A stretch of 64,000 nt of DNA from Tethya wilhelma. Lineage: Eukaryota > Porifera > Demospongiae > Tethyida > Tethyidae. The position numbers and the translations under genes are program-made. Below are positions 19,901 to 33,700 of this stretch, piece after piece; positions within the stretch are counted from its first letter, which is position 1; each line of letters opens with the position of its first letter. The notes beneath the pieces were generated by a model. That model was not told where the DNA came from. It worked only from the letters and a program-made list of their open reading frames with translations, and ran no database searches. The stretch covers positions 18,811,447-18,875,446 of the forward strand of contig CAXIPT010000002.1 in NCBI GenBank assembly GCA_964030475.1. Direction: 5' to 3'.

Positions 19901-22900
19901 ATTGTAGGATTCACAGCTCTTACTCCCCACCAGCTGAGAGAGGAGATCAACACCAGCCTTAGAACTGCCGTTGCTGAGATGTTTCAAGCCAAGGAGAAGA
20001 CAGACGATGAGAGTGCTGGTGACAAGGTGGAGAGCTTGTGCTGTTCTGCACTGGCTAATCTCAGTGTTGGTTCAGAGAGGCTGGAACTAACTGAAGAGTT
20101 CACAGAGTCTGTTGTCAGTGCTGTGAACAGTGCCTTAGAGAACTCCCTAGCCTCCATTGTGGAGAGGGCTGTGACAGAGAGCATGAGGAGTGTTACCCAG
20201 AACCTTACAAGAACAATCCAAGAAGCCCTCTCAAGAGTGCCTACTGTTGTGCAACCACCATTGACCACTCTTCCCGGACTCTCTCCTTCTATGCCAGCCT
20301 CTTCGTGTCTGGAAATCTACACCCTTGATCCCCGCCTGCCCTCAGGCTTGTACTGGATCAGTGCACCGAAGGAGTCTCCCACCCAGAGGTACTGTGATAT
20401 GAGTCGTACGTGCGGCGGGGTCACTGGTGGATGGCTGAAAGTGGTCGACATCGATATGACACGTGCCAATGACTCTTGCCCGACTAATTTCATCGAGCTT
20501 ATAAGGGACAGCAATCCAAATCGTACCTGTATTGTGAACAGTGACGTCCGAGGCTGCTATCCCAGCATCTTTCCCACACACGGGGTGCCATACAATCACG
20601 TCTGTGGCAGGATCATTGGCTACCAAGACAGGACACCCAACGCCTTCCTACCTTTCCATATCGATCAGGACCTCACCATCGACGAAGTGTTCATGGACGG
20701 AGTGGTCCTCTCCCACCGTCCCAACGGCACCCATCCACGCCAACACATCTGGTCCTTTGTGGCCGGGCTGGACGAGACAGGCACTCACCTCTCGGCCTGC
20801 CCTTGCACGAACACGGAGGCCGAACGAGTCCCGGAAATACCGTCTTTTGTCGGTCAGGACTACTTCTGCGATACGGCTAGTGAGGATGGCGTTCGATTTG
20901 AGTTTTACGACAAAGATCCACTCTGGGATGGAAGAGGATGCGGTCCATTGAGCAGCTGTTGTCTGTTCAATAATCCTCCGTGGTTTATGAAGGAGTTGTC
21001 CTCCAACGTGACGGATGACATTGAGATGAGGGTGTGTAGAGATGCCGGGAGTGTCAACGAGAATACACCATTAGAGATCATCGAACTCTACGTTCGATAG
21101 AACAGTTTTGTGTTTGTACATTATTGTGATTGTGTATTATTAGCTGTGTGTGCGATGCTCTGTGCTAAGCTCGGTAAAGATCACTAATCTACATGTGTTG
21201 GTTGGTCATGTAATTGCCAAGTGTCTTAGCAGACTACTTTTGAATGCGCATAAATCTGCATGAGGCAATTTCATGTAGTTAGTGTTATTGTGGAGACCCT
21301 TCGATATAGTTCCTGAGATTTTTCTAGCCTTTTGCTAACATATGTTGTAATGACAAGGTCTCGGCTTGTACTGGAAATCCCTGCTCAACTTCTCTCTCCC
21401 CCCCCCCCATAGCTGTTGTGCATGTAGTCATATCTCAGTCTAGCTAGCTTACATTACTTTTGAATGCGCATAAATCTGTGTAAGGCAGTTTCCCTGCACT
21501 CAGTGTACTGCTAGTAAATTAATGAAATGTGCTGTGTTGGCATCATTATTGTTGTGTACTATTTCCCCATAGTAATTTAGTATTGCCTGCAACATTGGTG
21601 TGTGTGTGTGTACGTGTAAGAAATGTCGGGACTGCATGCTAGTATCATATTACCAGCTAGCCTCGTTCTCAGGCTCTTCCTTCGAAAATTGCTATTATTT
21701 TGAAGGAAATATTAGTGAATGAGGAGCATAAGAATGTAGCTAATTGCTAGCAACATTGATGCGCAGTATCCCCAGCCAGGCCCCTTCCTCCTGGGGATGA
21801 GGCTGCAAGTTGCCTGGTATTACTACTTGGTACACTACTAGTCTGTATATAATTATACTTGAGATGTGTTGTTGTTGTTGTTTTCGTGTAGGGAAAATAA
21901 GGCCAAGTGTGGTAGTGTATGTGTGGCTAATCATACAACGCCTATTGACATAGTGATGCTTGCTGTGGATAACTGTTTCACCCTGGTAAGTGAGAAGGCA
22001 AATTCCTTGCCAGTGGCCAGTCGTTCTACAGTAGCATGTTAGTTTGCCTACCCTTTACCCACTCTTCACACATATTCACTCACACACTATTGTGCAGGTT
22101 GGACAGAAGCATGCTGGGTTCTTGGGAACTATCCAAAAGGCTTGCTCACTTGCCCAGCGTCACATCTGGTTTGAAAGAAAGGTTGCCAAAGATAGAAAAA
22201 TGGTTGCAGCACGGTGAGTGAACCCCTGCTATAATTATTGTTTTACTATACACCGTATTTTGGTAAAAATGCATTGTCACACGCTAAGAGCATTTGTGTT
22301 TCTAATTGTGTGGTACTATAGTGAAAATTTGTGTATCTGATGTGATAGTATTGCACAATGGGTGTAAAGGAAACGTCACCATGGAGACGTTGATAACGAA
22401 GGTGTTCAATGTGTGACATGGTATCTAAGGGATAAAAAATGACTTTTTCACCGTGCGCGTGGGTGGATGTGAAACTCAGATAGTGCTGTAGTTGCAAGTG
22501 GGTGATCAAAACTGCTTTGGGAAAGTCTTTGATTGTTAATGATATACTTTGGTTGATAGTCCTTCCCCCAAATGATCATGATATGAAAAAATAACAACTC
22601 TCAAGGTTCTCATCTACAATAACAGTTTCATCACAGAGTCATGCATGGGACATCAGGGGTTTTCAACCTACCAGTCCTAGTTCTCAAGGCTAGCCACCTG
22701 AGTGGCTCGGCCTTTTGGCAATTTAGTAGATACTTGCCTGAGCAGGCATTGGGAGGGTGGGTTTCTTTAGATTTGAGGCTGTTTATAAAGATTAGACCAT
22801 TCGAATTTTCATGCATGATATGTATTGTTGTGTATTATAGCAATAACCTTTCTTTATACATTATAGTGGTTGAGAAGTAAAACATGTATTCTTCATAAGT

Positions 22901-25900
22901 AAGTATCCAAACTCCTATTATGTTGTCTGCAGGTTACAGGAGCACATAGCTGAAAAGCACAACAACCCCATTCTCATTTTCCCTGAAGGTGAGGGCTCCA
23001 GCTGCCCTGATGGGCACAGTTATTGAGATGATGGGTTACCGAGCTGGTTGTAATTCAGTTTGTCCCTTCCACAAAGTAGCAGATTCCTTTGTTCAATGAT
23101 TTCCTTAAGCCTTTTCTCTGTGAAAGTATTATCATGTGTTCGTGCACTCGTTTTCATTGTTGTTATTGTTGTGTGTGCTGTGGTTGTCTCACCAGAGAAC
23201 CACAGTGCGTGATTATCTCACCGACATTCAGCTATCGTTAGGTAACCCACCTGCATCGTGGTCAGCATAGTTTCCTCTAAATAATATCATTATCATCTAC
23301 ACCTCCAACAGATGAAGTAACTTTGATGATAAACGTTTCAAAGTGTTTTTCTGATTTTTGATTCTCCCAGTGAGTAAGAGAGTGAGAGAGTGGCAGCTGA
23401 GGCATGACCACATTGAGAATCAACACAGACTGGTTCCCAGGCTGTCATGGAAGCAAATAGTTCTGAGAATAAAGGGCATAAAACTCCAAAAGCATACCCC
23501 CAGCCTGGATGGAGCCATTCCATCCATACAACAGATTTCTTTGAAGGAAGTGTCTTCTTTTTACCTTTGTGTTCCTGTTTTTTTGTTCATCAAGTTAAAA
23601 CAAACCTCACTCCACTTCTCCGTGCACCACTGAGTGCTTCTCATCGAGCCACTCTGTCTCAACGCTCACCAACTTCATAGAAACCACTAGAGAGGCTCTC
23701 TTCATGGGAGGTATAATTGCGTTGATTGGGTTAACTAACGTTGTCAGTGATCACTCGTGTGGCATATGGGTGTGTGTGCGTGTACAAAACCAGTAGTGCA
23801 GGTGTGTACATGTTTTTTGTTTGTAGCCTTCAAATTGAACAAGGAGAACACCTGAGCGAGTTGCCTCATGGTACATCCTGTTCGACGGTTACTGTGGCTC
23901 TCTCTGTATCGGCCACACGATGTAGGGTTGTTTCCTTATTAGGAATGTCAAGTGTCCCCACATTAATGGAATCAGCGTTTCAACTTTGCTTGAAAAGAGT
24001 CACGGTGTCACCAAGAGGTGGCCTATTATTTGGGTTTCTCTAAACCCTCAAGGACACTTTTATGGTACAAATAATGACGTTACATCATTCACTATTAATG
24101 ATACAGTTGAAGTTTAATGATTTTTAGCGGAAGCAGTCTCGCTGACGGCCACTACTACTATTACTACACCAGTGCTGGGCCATTAACACAGCCGGTGGGT
24201 GCGCGAAAATATCTTTTTTTAGCTCAGCTCGTGGTGGAGGGTTGTTCCTTTGAGTAAAACTGAGTAGAGGAGCTGTTTTGGTGATTCCCTGAAATCTGAA
24301 CAGAGGTGTTCAGCTTTTGTGTGGCTTAGTTAGTGCTGTAGAGTTTATATCGGGTAGTTGTGTGTATCTATGTGTGTGTGTGCGCGGGTGACGCCGTGAG
24401 TCATTTGTCTGGCTTCTGTTGAAAATATCTTGAGTGGTTTGGATTGGAGACACGTGTGTAGAGTGGTATTATATTTTTGAGTGGTGGTCTGACCAGCTGG
24501 TGTAAGGCTTCACTAAAGCATTTTCATCAAACCATTCTATGGCATAACGTGTTGTAAATTTCCGCCCTATTATGTGTGTACCTTGTGTGTGAGTGTGTGC
24601 TGTTCTCCTACTGTGCTTTAGTTCCCCTCTGGTGGGATAGTAATTAGGATAATATTATATTTTTCCCCCAAGTCACTCTTGGTTTATCTCACTCTTGGTT
24701 TGTCTGCACAGCTAGACTGCTGATATGATATCATTCAATGGCTAGTAGCTGGCATGGTTGTAGTAAGCAGTGTAGGAAGCTCTTCCATTGCTGGAGAGTA
24801 CATTCCTGTACATGTGGTGTAATTGAAATCATATGAAAGGTTACATTAATGGCTTGTGAAGCACCTGCAAGACATAATTCACTCTTTGGGGCTACATGTG
24901 GTTGTTTTTGAAATGCCTATCACTAGAATAGTAACATTTTACTCTTACAACAGAGACTGAGTAGTTAGTGTGTGTGTACAATATGTGTGTGTGTGTCTAT
25001 TACTGTACGGAAGTGGTGTCTCAGTTGGTCTTCTTGTGCTTCGAAGCTCTTGGCCTTGTTTTCATTCCACTGGAAGGGTGTTAGGTGACCTCTGCTTTGA
25101 AAACCTCCTCACAAGTGGTACACTTTCATTTAGCTAGTCACAACCTACAGCTTACAGGTTTTCAGTTGGTACACATACACTTGTAGAATCTTGATGGGCA
25201 TTTTTAGGTGTTATCATTTCTTGAAATTCACCATCTTCTTAGCCTCGTAAACCAAGCCCTCCCTGTGCTTAGCAATAAGCACTAAGCATAGCAGGGAGGG
25301 CCTGGTTTACGAGGCTACCATCTTCTATTAATGGGACTCATGTAATGGAAAGCCTCTCTAAATAAATAAATAAATAGATACATGCACAGTCACCACCTGC
25401 TGTTCTATGCTCCCATTGTAGTTTTTTTTTAGTTTGTGTGTGTGTGTGTGTGTGTGCATGCATACCAGTGGTACTCGTTGTCGTGTTGTCGCTCAGCAAC
25501 CATTGTACCCACTACTGAGCATCGTCTTCATAGAGAGAATTTTGAGTGGTACCATTTTGCAGCACAAGATCATCTATGAACTGTTGCAGGTGTGTGACAA
25601 TGGAAGGGTGTGATGGGGCGCCAGACACTAGTCCTCGAACTCACGACTCACGAGGACTGCATTAACCTTCACATCGATCACTTATAGTTATTTTAATGGA
25701 GTACACATGCAGCAATGTCATACCTACACTTCCATGGCAACTATAGTTTTCTCTCAGCACTTAGGCACACAGTGACACACTCTCTCACAAATGCAATGGA
25801 CACTTAATTGCAGTTCCTACCAGACAGAATGGTGAGGCTTCACCTTCACCGCTAACTTGAAAGGACATTTCTCCCCGTCTGTCTTGGGTGCCTTCAGTAC

Positions 25901-26305
25901 ATACGCGTAATTTCTGGGAGTGGGGAGTTGTAATGTTGGGTGCAGCTGCCTGGAGTGGTCACCATTATTGCTCCATTACATAATGATTATTGTGCTAGTC
26001 CCTGGCCGGCATGCACCATTTGTTGCTTAGTAGCATTCAATGATGATTTTCACTAGAGTTTTTGTTAAGAGCGAGTGCTTTGTAAAGTGAGTGTGTACGT
26101 ACCCACAGGCCACCCGTGCACTCACTTCAACACACCTTACATGCTCAGTCAGTGCAAGTCCCGCTGTCTGACGATTTAATGGTTGTAGAATGTTGAAGCC
26201 CATTCACCAGCTTTAATGGATGGAATACAATGGATCGCTAATTAATTGTGTACGCTTGTTTACTCATGTGATTGATAAGAAGCCCATTGTGTGTGTGTGT
26301 GTGTN

Positions 26306-26387
<82 letters not shown>

Positions 26388-27103
26388 TGTGTGTGGTGTG
26401 TGGTGTGTGTGTGCGCCTAAGTGTGTTTGTCCTTACTTTACACTGTCGCTCTATTGGGAAAACACTAAACAATAGATAAACCTCAATGTACACATTGTAC
26501 CATTGTGTTCTAAATATACACACATCTCCTTTTGACTGCGTTTGGTATATAGAATATTCTGCTTATCTCTCTACTTTAATAAGCTTTTCTACTGGGGAAA
26601 GTTTCTAACCTCAGGGAATTTCTGAAAGTGCCAACCATTAAGCAATATTGATACTGGATTACATTAATTGTGTGGTTATCCTCAAGACCAGCTCTCTGGT
26701 GAGAGCAATCAACTTAATGGTGCCACATTAAATTGTTGTATCATAATTATAAGCTAATACAATTAGTGGTGATTTTCATGTGTCTGGTGTCTATTGCCTC
26801 TTGAAAGTTCAGTAATTGGAGTATAATCCTTAGTGGTGACCAAATAATGCTTCCCCTGCAAGACTGTGGTCTCCTGTGATCAACTTATGCCACCCTGTTG
26901 CCATGCTAACTCAATTGTTTTCAAGCAGCCACTTAGTACCACGCTAATTGTGCATATGGCTTTGTGTACAAAGTGGCCATCACTCCAATGGCTGCTTGCG
27001 GGAATTGTCTCCGAGTTTTAAAATGATTTTTACCCAATCTCATATGTGTGTATATCTGTATGTGATGTGTGAGTGACTACACTATTAAGTTGCGTATGCA
27101 CCA

Positions 27104-27134
<31 letters not shown>

Positions 27135-27728
27135 GTCAGCTGTTATTCTAAATTTAGCACACACGTGTATATATTTACCAGTGTATACCACTGCTCTATA
27201 CTCACAATCACTTTGCGTGTTCGGTGTGACCACAAGCAGCCCGGGATTGTTTTTCAAGCTGACCATACTCTCCTGTGAGCTTGGTTGAGTGTTTATACAG
27301 CCCTGTAAACAACTACTAGAGAATAACTTGCTTACATGTACATGTGGAGTAGCAAGCCACAAACATTGAACCGCTTTGTTCCGATGGGAACTGGTTGTGA
27401 TATGTATCCAGTGAAACAAGCTCTCTACCCAATGATATATGTACCTAACTACTTATATAGTTTGCTTGCTAGACACACTGGCATACAACAAAATGGTTGG
27501 TGCATGCTTGTTGCTAATTTGTATGCTTGGCTGGGCATCTCACTCCACACCTACTCACACTCAAGAGCTGTGTTGTGTGGTGTGTGTTGATGTGATAGTG
27601 ACACACGCTGAACACTTGAACACCCGCCTATTAGCGTTGTGGTTGCTTATTTTGTGTGTGACTGTTTTGTTGTTGTGTCACTTTTCTGGTACTGAAGATG
27701 TTTTGATGTGTCTTGTTGAATGCACATT

Positions 27729-27767
<39 letters not shown>

Positions 27768-30700
27768 TAGATTGAGATAGCCTTGAACTTTGTTGTTGTT
27801 GAAGAGCACTCAGGAGGTACTTAGGAAAAGAGGATGTTGACAAATCTAAGTAATCGTGGCTGTTAGTTTACAGATGGATAAAGTCACTTTGTGTGTGAGT
27901 GGTTGAAAACTTGACTTAAGTGCTCTGTTCACTGTACCCACTTAAAGTGGTGTGTGTGTCTCATTATCATTTGGAATATTATCATAGCAGAGAGAGAGAG
28001 ATGTTGTGTGTCAATGCACACAGCAGCTTTTGCTTGTTATTCTAGCCTTATTTCAATTTTGGGATCCACGTGTGTTTTGATATGACAAGTAAGATTTCTC
28101 ATTTGTTATTTGCTTCTCATTTTCCTTATGACTCCTGCGCTGCTTTTTGAAAGATAAGTTTCAGAATTGGGACAAAGTGTCTGATTTGCCATATCTTTTA
28201 TCCTGAGCATTGTTGGGACGCTACCAATACTATTGTGTATTATCTGTATAAAAGGTATAGAAGGAAACGTGACATACCACACACAGAAGTCCAACAATAC
28301 CTACTTAGTGTGAGCCCTCTATTGGTGTAAATACAGCTGTTCCAATTGCCCATATGTGGTAATAGTCTCAAGTGGTATAATGCAGTCTCCATGTTTTAAT
28401 GAAGCCTTTTGTCCACATGCACCAATTGTTAGAGGTATTAGGGCAGGTATGACACAAGGTTCCCATGAGGGTTTCTTGCCATTCTTGTGCTTGTTTGACC
28501 CCCAGTGACCATCTAGAGAACAATAGCTCAAGTGTGGAATCTGGAGTAGAGACTCTCTCTCTCTTTCTGTATGTGTGTGTGCTTGTGCACTTGTCTGAAA
28601 CTGTGTATATCATTCACCCCCCCCCCTTTCCATCCTAACTTCTACTAGTGCTGCTCTGTGTGTGTTCTCTTTAGTTTCATTCCTACATGGAACAGTAATC
28701 GTTTCCTACGCACAGACTAGACTATCTTTATGTCTTTTTATGTCTATAATAGGCTACTAGTGCTAGAGCCTCAAGTGGAACCACTCATAATAACCTAGCT
28801 AGCTGGCCAGTCGGCCATGTGAATAATTTGTGGTTGCATAATGAGCTGTGTACGTGTGACTCCACTTAGGTGTTCACTCAACCGTCAAATCACTCGCCAT
28901 TTAAGAGTAATGACCCAATTGTAAGATGCTAATGATATTAACGAGCTCTATAGTGAACAGCTAGCTAGCTATATAGCTAGGATTGTGTTTAAAGATATAC
29001 TTCAACAGATCAGCAGAGTTCACTGACATTTGTAGCAGAGGAGTTTTATATAATTATAGTTGCCCACTCTTTATGGTTAGACCTTTAAAAGATCAAATTT
29101 TGTTTTTTTATGAGCAGAATTGTTGCTTTTCCCTTTCATTTGTTTCCTTAATTTATTTCAAAGTATGCAAGCCATGCAGAGCTGTAGAACATGCAGTGAG
29201 TTGCCTGCTGTGGTTCATAATCCAATGGAACAGCCACCACCATTAAGGGATTGTTTTGGGCAAAACAGAATCTTGTTTGCCACTGAGTGAGCAGATGTGA
29301 GTTAAACTGTTTGTGGACAGAATCCTGAAGGGTTCCACTCTTTCAGGGATGGAAAGGATATGCCTACTGCCCACTGTTTGGATGATGCCAGGTTGACATC
29401 ATTCCTCATCTGCTTTCAATTCTGTGTGCATTTGTAGCTGCTTACTCATTTCAGTTTTAGCATCAATAGTGGTGGTAGTGATGGAGTGATGAGTATGTTG
29501 ATTTTCCTTGTTTAGTGCTGGGTGTGTGTGTGTGTGTGAGTATGTGTGTGTGGTGTGTGTATGAATGTGCCTGTGCACATGTATTAGATGCAACAATGAT
29601 AGTGGTCTACAAATTTGTGACTGGTCACGCGAAAAAGATACTATCCTCCGGAGTGACCTTTGACCTGTTGCATTTGGCTTTTTTCAAAAATAGTAATGAT
29701 GTTCTGATTGACTTTAGGAAAAAAATTAGCAAGAATCACTGAAAATCTTGCAAAAAGCACTATGTGTAATTGCACCCAGAAATCCTGTTATGCTATTTTT
29801 TCCAAAAGTAGTCTAAAAGTGGATAGTATCTAAATTGCGTGGCCAGTCACATTTTACTCTGAAATTCTAGCCAATAAATAAAATATTGATAATAAAATCG
29901 ATTTTATCCATAATGCATATACTGCCTCAAGTAAAAGACCTACCATTATACATTGATAGTCTAGTCTGGTGACTGATCACATCAAATCATCTATATATCC
30001 GTGAGAATAATGTTACATCATTCACTGAATCAGGCATATAGCTGAGTCTGCACATCACACACACACACACATTAGTTGCGCAATCATTTTTTATTCAGTG
30101 CAGCTCTTAAACTGTCTCCTAACCACACTGGTATGCCATCAGCACACCCTCTTTGCTAGCCTTCTGGAGTTTGATGATTGTAGTTTGACATCTTTCATTC
30201 TCTACTCTTAACTTTGTTCACATTTGTAACTGTGTACTCGTTTCTGTTTTTGCATTTTATACATTGATAGTCTAGTCTGGTGACTGATCACATCAAATCA
30301 TCTATATATCCGTGAGAATAATGTTACATCATTCACTGAATCAGGCATATAGCTGAGTCTGCACATCACACACACACACACATTAGTTGCGCAATCATTT
30401 TTTATTCAGTGCAGCTCTTAAACTGTCTCCTAACCACACTGGTATGCCATCAGCACACCCTCTTTGCTAGCCTTCTGGAGTTTGATGATTGTAGTTTGAC
30501 ATCTTTCATTCTCTACTCTTAACTTTGTTCACATTTGTAACTGTGTACTCGTTTCTGTTTTTGCATTTCTTACATTGTTAAGTCAGTAGTGCTTGTCCCA
30601 ACCTCATTAAGATGGACAGTTAGATTAGAGTTGGGCACACACACTCTCACTCATCAGTAGAAAGTGCAACTAGGAAGCTCACTCTATTAGACTGACAGCA

Positions 30701-33700
30701 TCTGTTGTCTGTAGTAAACTCTTTCCATTGATGTACCAGCCTCTCTTCCTGCTCTCACGGCTCCAGTGCTACACACTCTAGAGAGGCCTTCCTGCAGAAT
30801 AAGCAGTGCTTGGGTGTTTCTCTTTGAGATAATTTCCGGTCGCCCAGGGCAACCGCACTTTTTCTCCCCTCTGGTTGTTGTGTATCATTGCAGGAACAGG
30901 ATGTTGGTAGGTATGTTGTCCAGATGGGGTTATCTTCACTGTGAGTGGGCTATCAGAGGTGAGTCTCTTTGTGTTGTGAAGTGGCCATGAGAATAGTAGA
31001 TAATTGGAATGATATCGTGGTGATGTCACGTAATGGATTGGAGCGAGCGTGTGCATGCACCCAGCGACCAACTGTTGTGTATGGTAGCAATAAGAATAAT
31101 GGTATTATTATGCTCTTTGAAATTTCGACGATATTGTAGATAATAGTGTGTGCATACCTTCTGGCAATGTGCAGGCATGGCAACACAAGTGCATGGGAAT
31201 GTCCTTGGACGGAGCCACGATACTGGGTTTGTGTGGGGACTACAATGTTGTTTTGCTTTGTATTGGGGAAAGGAGAGTGTTGTAGTAAAGTTACATACAC
31301 TTTCTGAGATAACAACAACCATAGGAGTCAGTATACTTTGTATACTTTGATAAGCGACGGAATCGGATCCATTATGACGTCAGTTGTGTGTGTGCACTAA
31401 TTGCAAGCTACACATAAAGGAAATCAGAGGTGCTTTGAAATGAGAATGAAAGTTAAGTAACAGATGCTCTTAGGCCACTTGAGATCCACTGAGGTGTGGC
31501 ACTTGTACTAAGTGAGGCCTGAGTAGCTTTGGTTTCTGGCTGTTTCATAGTCATCTCCTCTTTTGTTTATTCATTTTTCTTCCTGGCTTCTCTGTGGTGT
31601 ATTCCCAGCAAGGAGATACCCGTTTGTTTTTTGTTTGTGTTGGTTGGAGCTAGATAACGGTTCTGGTATCTGTCTGTCTGTGAGTACATGAGTGAATGAG
31701 TGTGTATGGAGAGTGGTGGTATATCATCTGATTTCCAGGTGTTTTGTGTGTGTGGCTGTGTATGGATGGATGTTTGGGTCATTGTTTGAAGTGCTGTACT
31801 TGACTTTAAAGGGTCATGTGTGAACTTGAATAATTTTTATAGTAAATATGTGTAGTAGTTGCTTTGAAGTTGGGCACATGATGTATAAACTTGTGAGTAT
31901 CTTTTAAAAGTTCCAAGTTTATAGGTGAAGACCTTCTCTTTGTCATGCTCCACTTTGCCTCTGTTTACAGTCTACAATACCACCCCCAGTTTATTAAAAT
32001 GTGCATGTCCATGCATGCACCTGAATTTTGTACCCATAATTTGTATGCATTCATTCTATTTACATGCACACAACACATGCATGCACACTTGCATAGGAAC
32101 ATGCATCAACAATACAAGTGTGTTCATGTTCAAGAAGGGCTGCTTTGAACTGGGTGCCACAATCTACCCTGTGGTGATAAAGGTAAACAAAATAATATTA
32201 TAACTTTCACTGTTTGTAGTGTTGTCTAGAAGGAGCAGAGAATGGCCTGGGTTTGAGGCCCGTGTCATCATCGTTGAAACACTGTCTCTGGTGTATGCAC
32301 GAATTTTGTTCGTTTCCTTTGTGTCCTGTGGAAGTGTGTTTGTATGTAGGTACAATAATGTCACTGGTCAATGCATAAGATTAGTTTCCACTCTGAACAA
32401 ACTATCAATACCAGTGTGCCAGTGTTTTGCAACATGGTGCCATTTATCTCACCAGCTCACTTGGTGGACATCTTCACTGCCTTAATTAATGGACTTGGTT
32501 TTTCCTAGTTTGGTTGTTCTGCACTACTTGTGGGAAGAGGTTGTTCAATGCCTTGCTTTCAGTGCTATGACACCTTGTTTACATTTGGCCAGGAAGAGGG
32601 TGGGCTCTCTTGGTTGACTTCATTGCTGAAAGGTTAATGAAATACTTGGTGCATGTTTTATGTGTCTGCTGTATTTCAGTGAGTGACTGACCTTTGAATG
32701 TTGTGGGTAATTTGTGATTTTGCAATTTTAACTTCATTTGCCAGTGAGCAGGAAACCACATTCTTCTAGTGTCACTGCATGTAATTAGCAGCTGGGTTAA
32801 ATTGTCTCATTTTGTGTGTTGGTTTCTACTGTGTTTTAATTGCCTCTATTAAATTGTGAATTTGTGTGGTGATATAGTGGATGCTATCATCTCCCAGTGG
32901 TAGCTAGCTTGAGCTGGTAAGTAGTCAAGTGGTCCCATCTTCACAATGCTGTGGGAAAGAGAAGCTTGGTGTGCGTATCACTGTCAGGGTGACATCACTC
33001 GGTATGTGCATACTTGGCAGCATTCTTTTGAAGTTTATGCGGTTTCCCTGTGCTCTTACGATGCAGCCCTGATTTAATTAGTCACATTCCTTTCATCCTT
33101 ACTCCATCAATCTCCTTTAGTGGTGGGCAGTGAGTTTACTCATGACTGCTCTACTATTCCATGGTGTGTGGTGAGGAAGCACCTGCCTGGAAGGATCTTG
33201 CACAGGTTTCCAATCAGCTGACTGGCTGAGTGGAGCACTTTGAAAGCTTCTGCTTATCATGTGTTTTGAGAGGGAAAGTGAAGATTGTGAAATACCCTTA
33301 CTCTGAAGAGTTGTGCAACAACCACCCTCTTAGTAGGACAATTTGACTCTTTCTCAGGTTGCTTAGATACCAGTCACTCTCTTTCCCTCAGGTATTTCAC
33401 CAGCTCTCTCTCATTAGCACCCCATACACACCTGCTCCTGTGTGTGTGTGTATGCACAACCAACCATGGCCATTCACACAGCCAAGTCAATTGTGATGAG
33501 TGGCAACAAGTTTGGTAATGAAGAATGGTGGTTAGCTAGTGCTAATAGTCTGTGTCTGCTCCAAGTTTTGTCTGGCATTGTTTATTGTGGCTTGATAACT
33601 ACTTTACTCAAGTGGCTTTAATTAGCTCATGAATAATTCATGATCATGAATAATTTATACTCATGTCTCACCACAGATAGGAATCAATGGGTCCTGATTG

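Larger units (their letters stand above)
22989..32096. other. Large GPAT intron (~9.1 kb), no gene recognised
   Basis: Intron between the FPEG exon and the TCINNTS exon. It contains a hairpin element (25240-25317), GT microsatellites (about 25437-25456, 26288-26404 and 27733-27762), an AC tract (27107-27134), a 311-bp tandem duplication and single-base runs. Open frames are short and lack domains. A GC-richer stretch at about 24120-24300 might hold an internal promoter or enhancer, but no motif proves it. Confidence 0.7.

Noticed and set aside
23741..24043. 100-codon frame in the large GPAT intron
   Set aside because: No domain similarity recognised and no exon context; treated as chance.
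26220..26523. Cys-Val and His-Thr repeat proteins on both strands
   Set aside because: Direct translation of the GT/AC microsatellite; the same applies to other tracts in the window.
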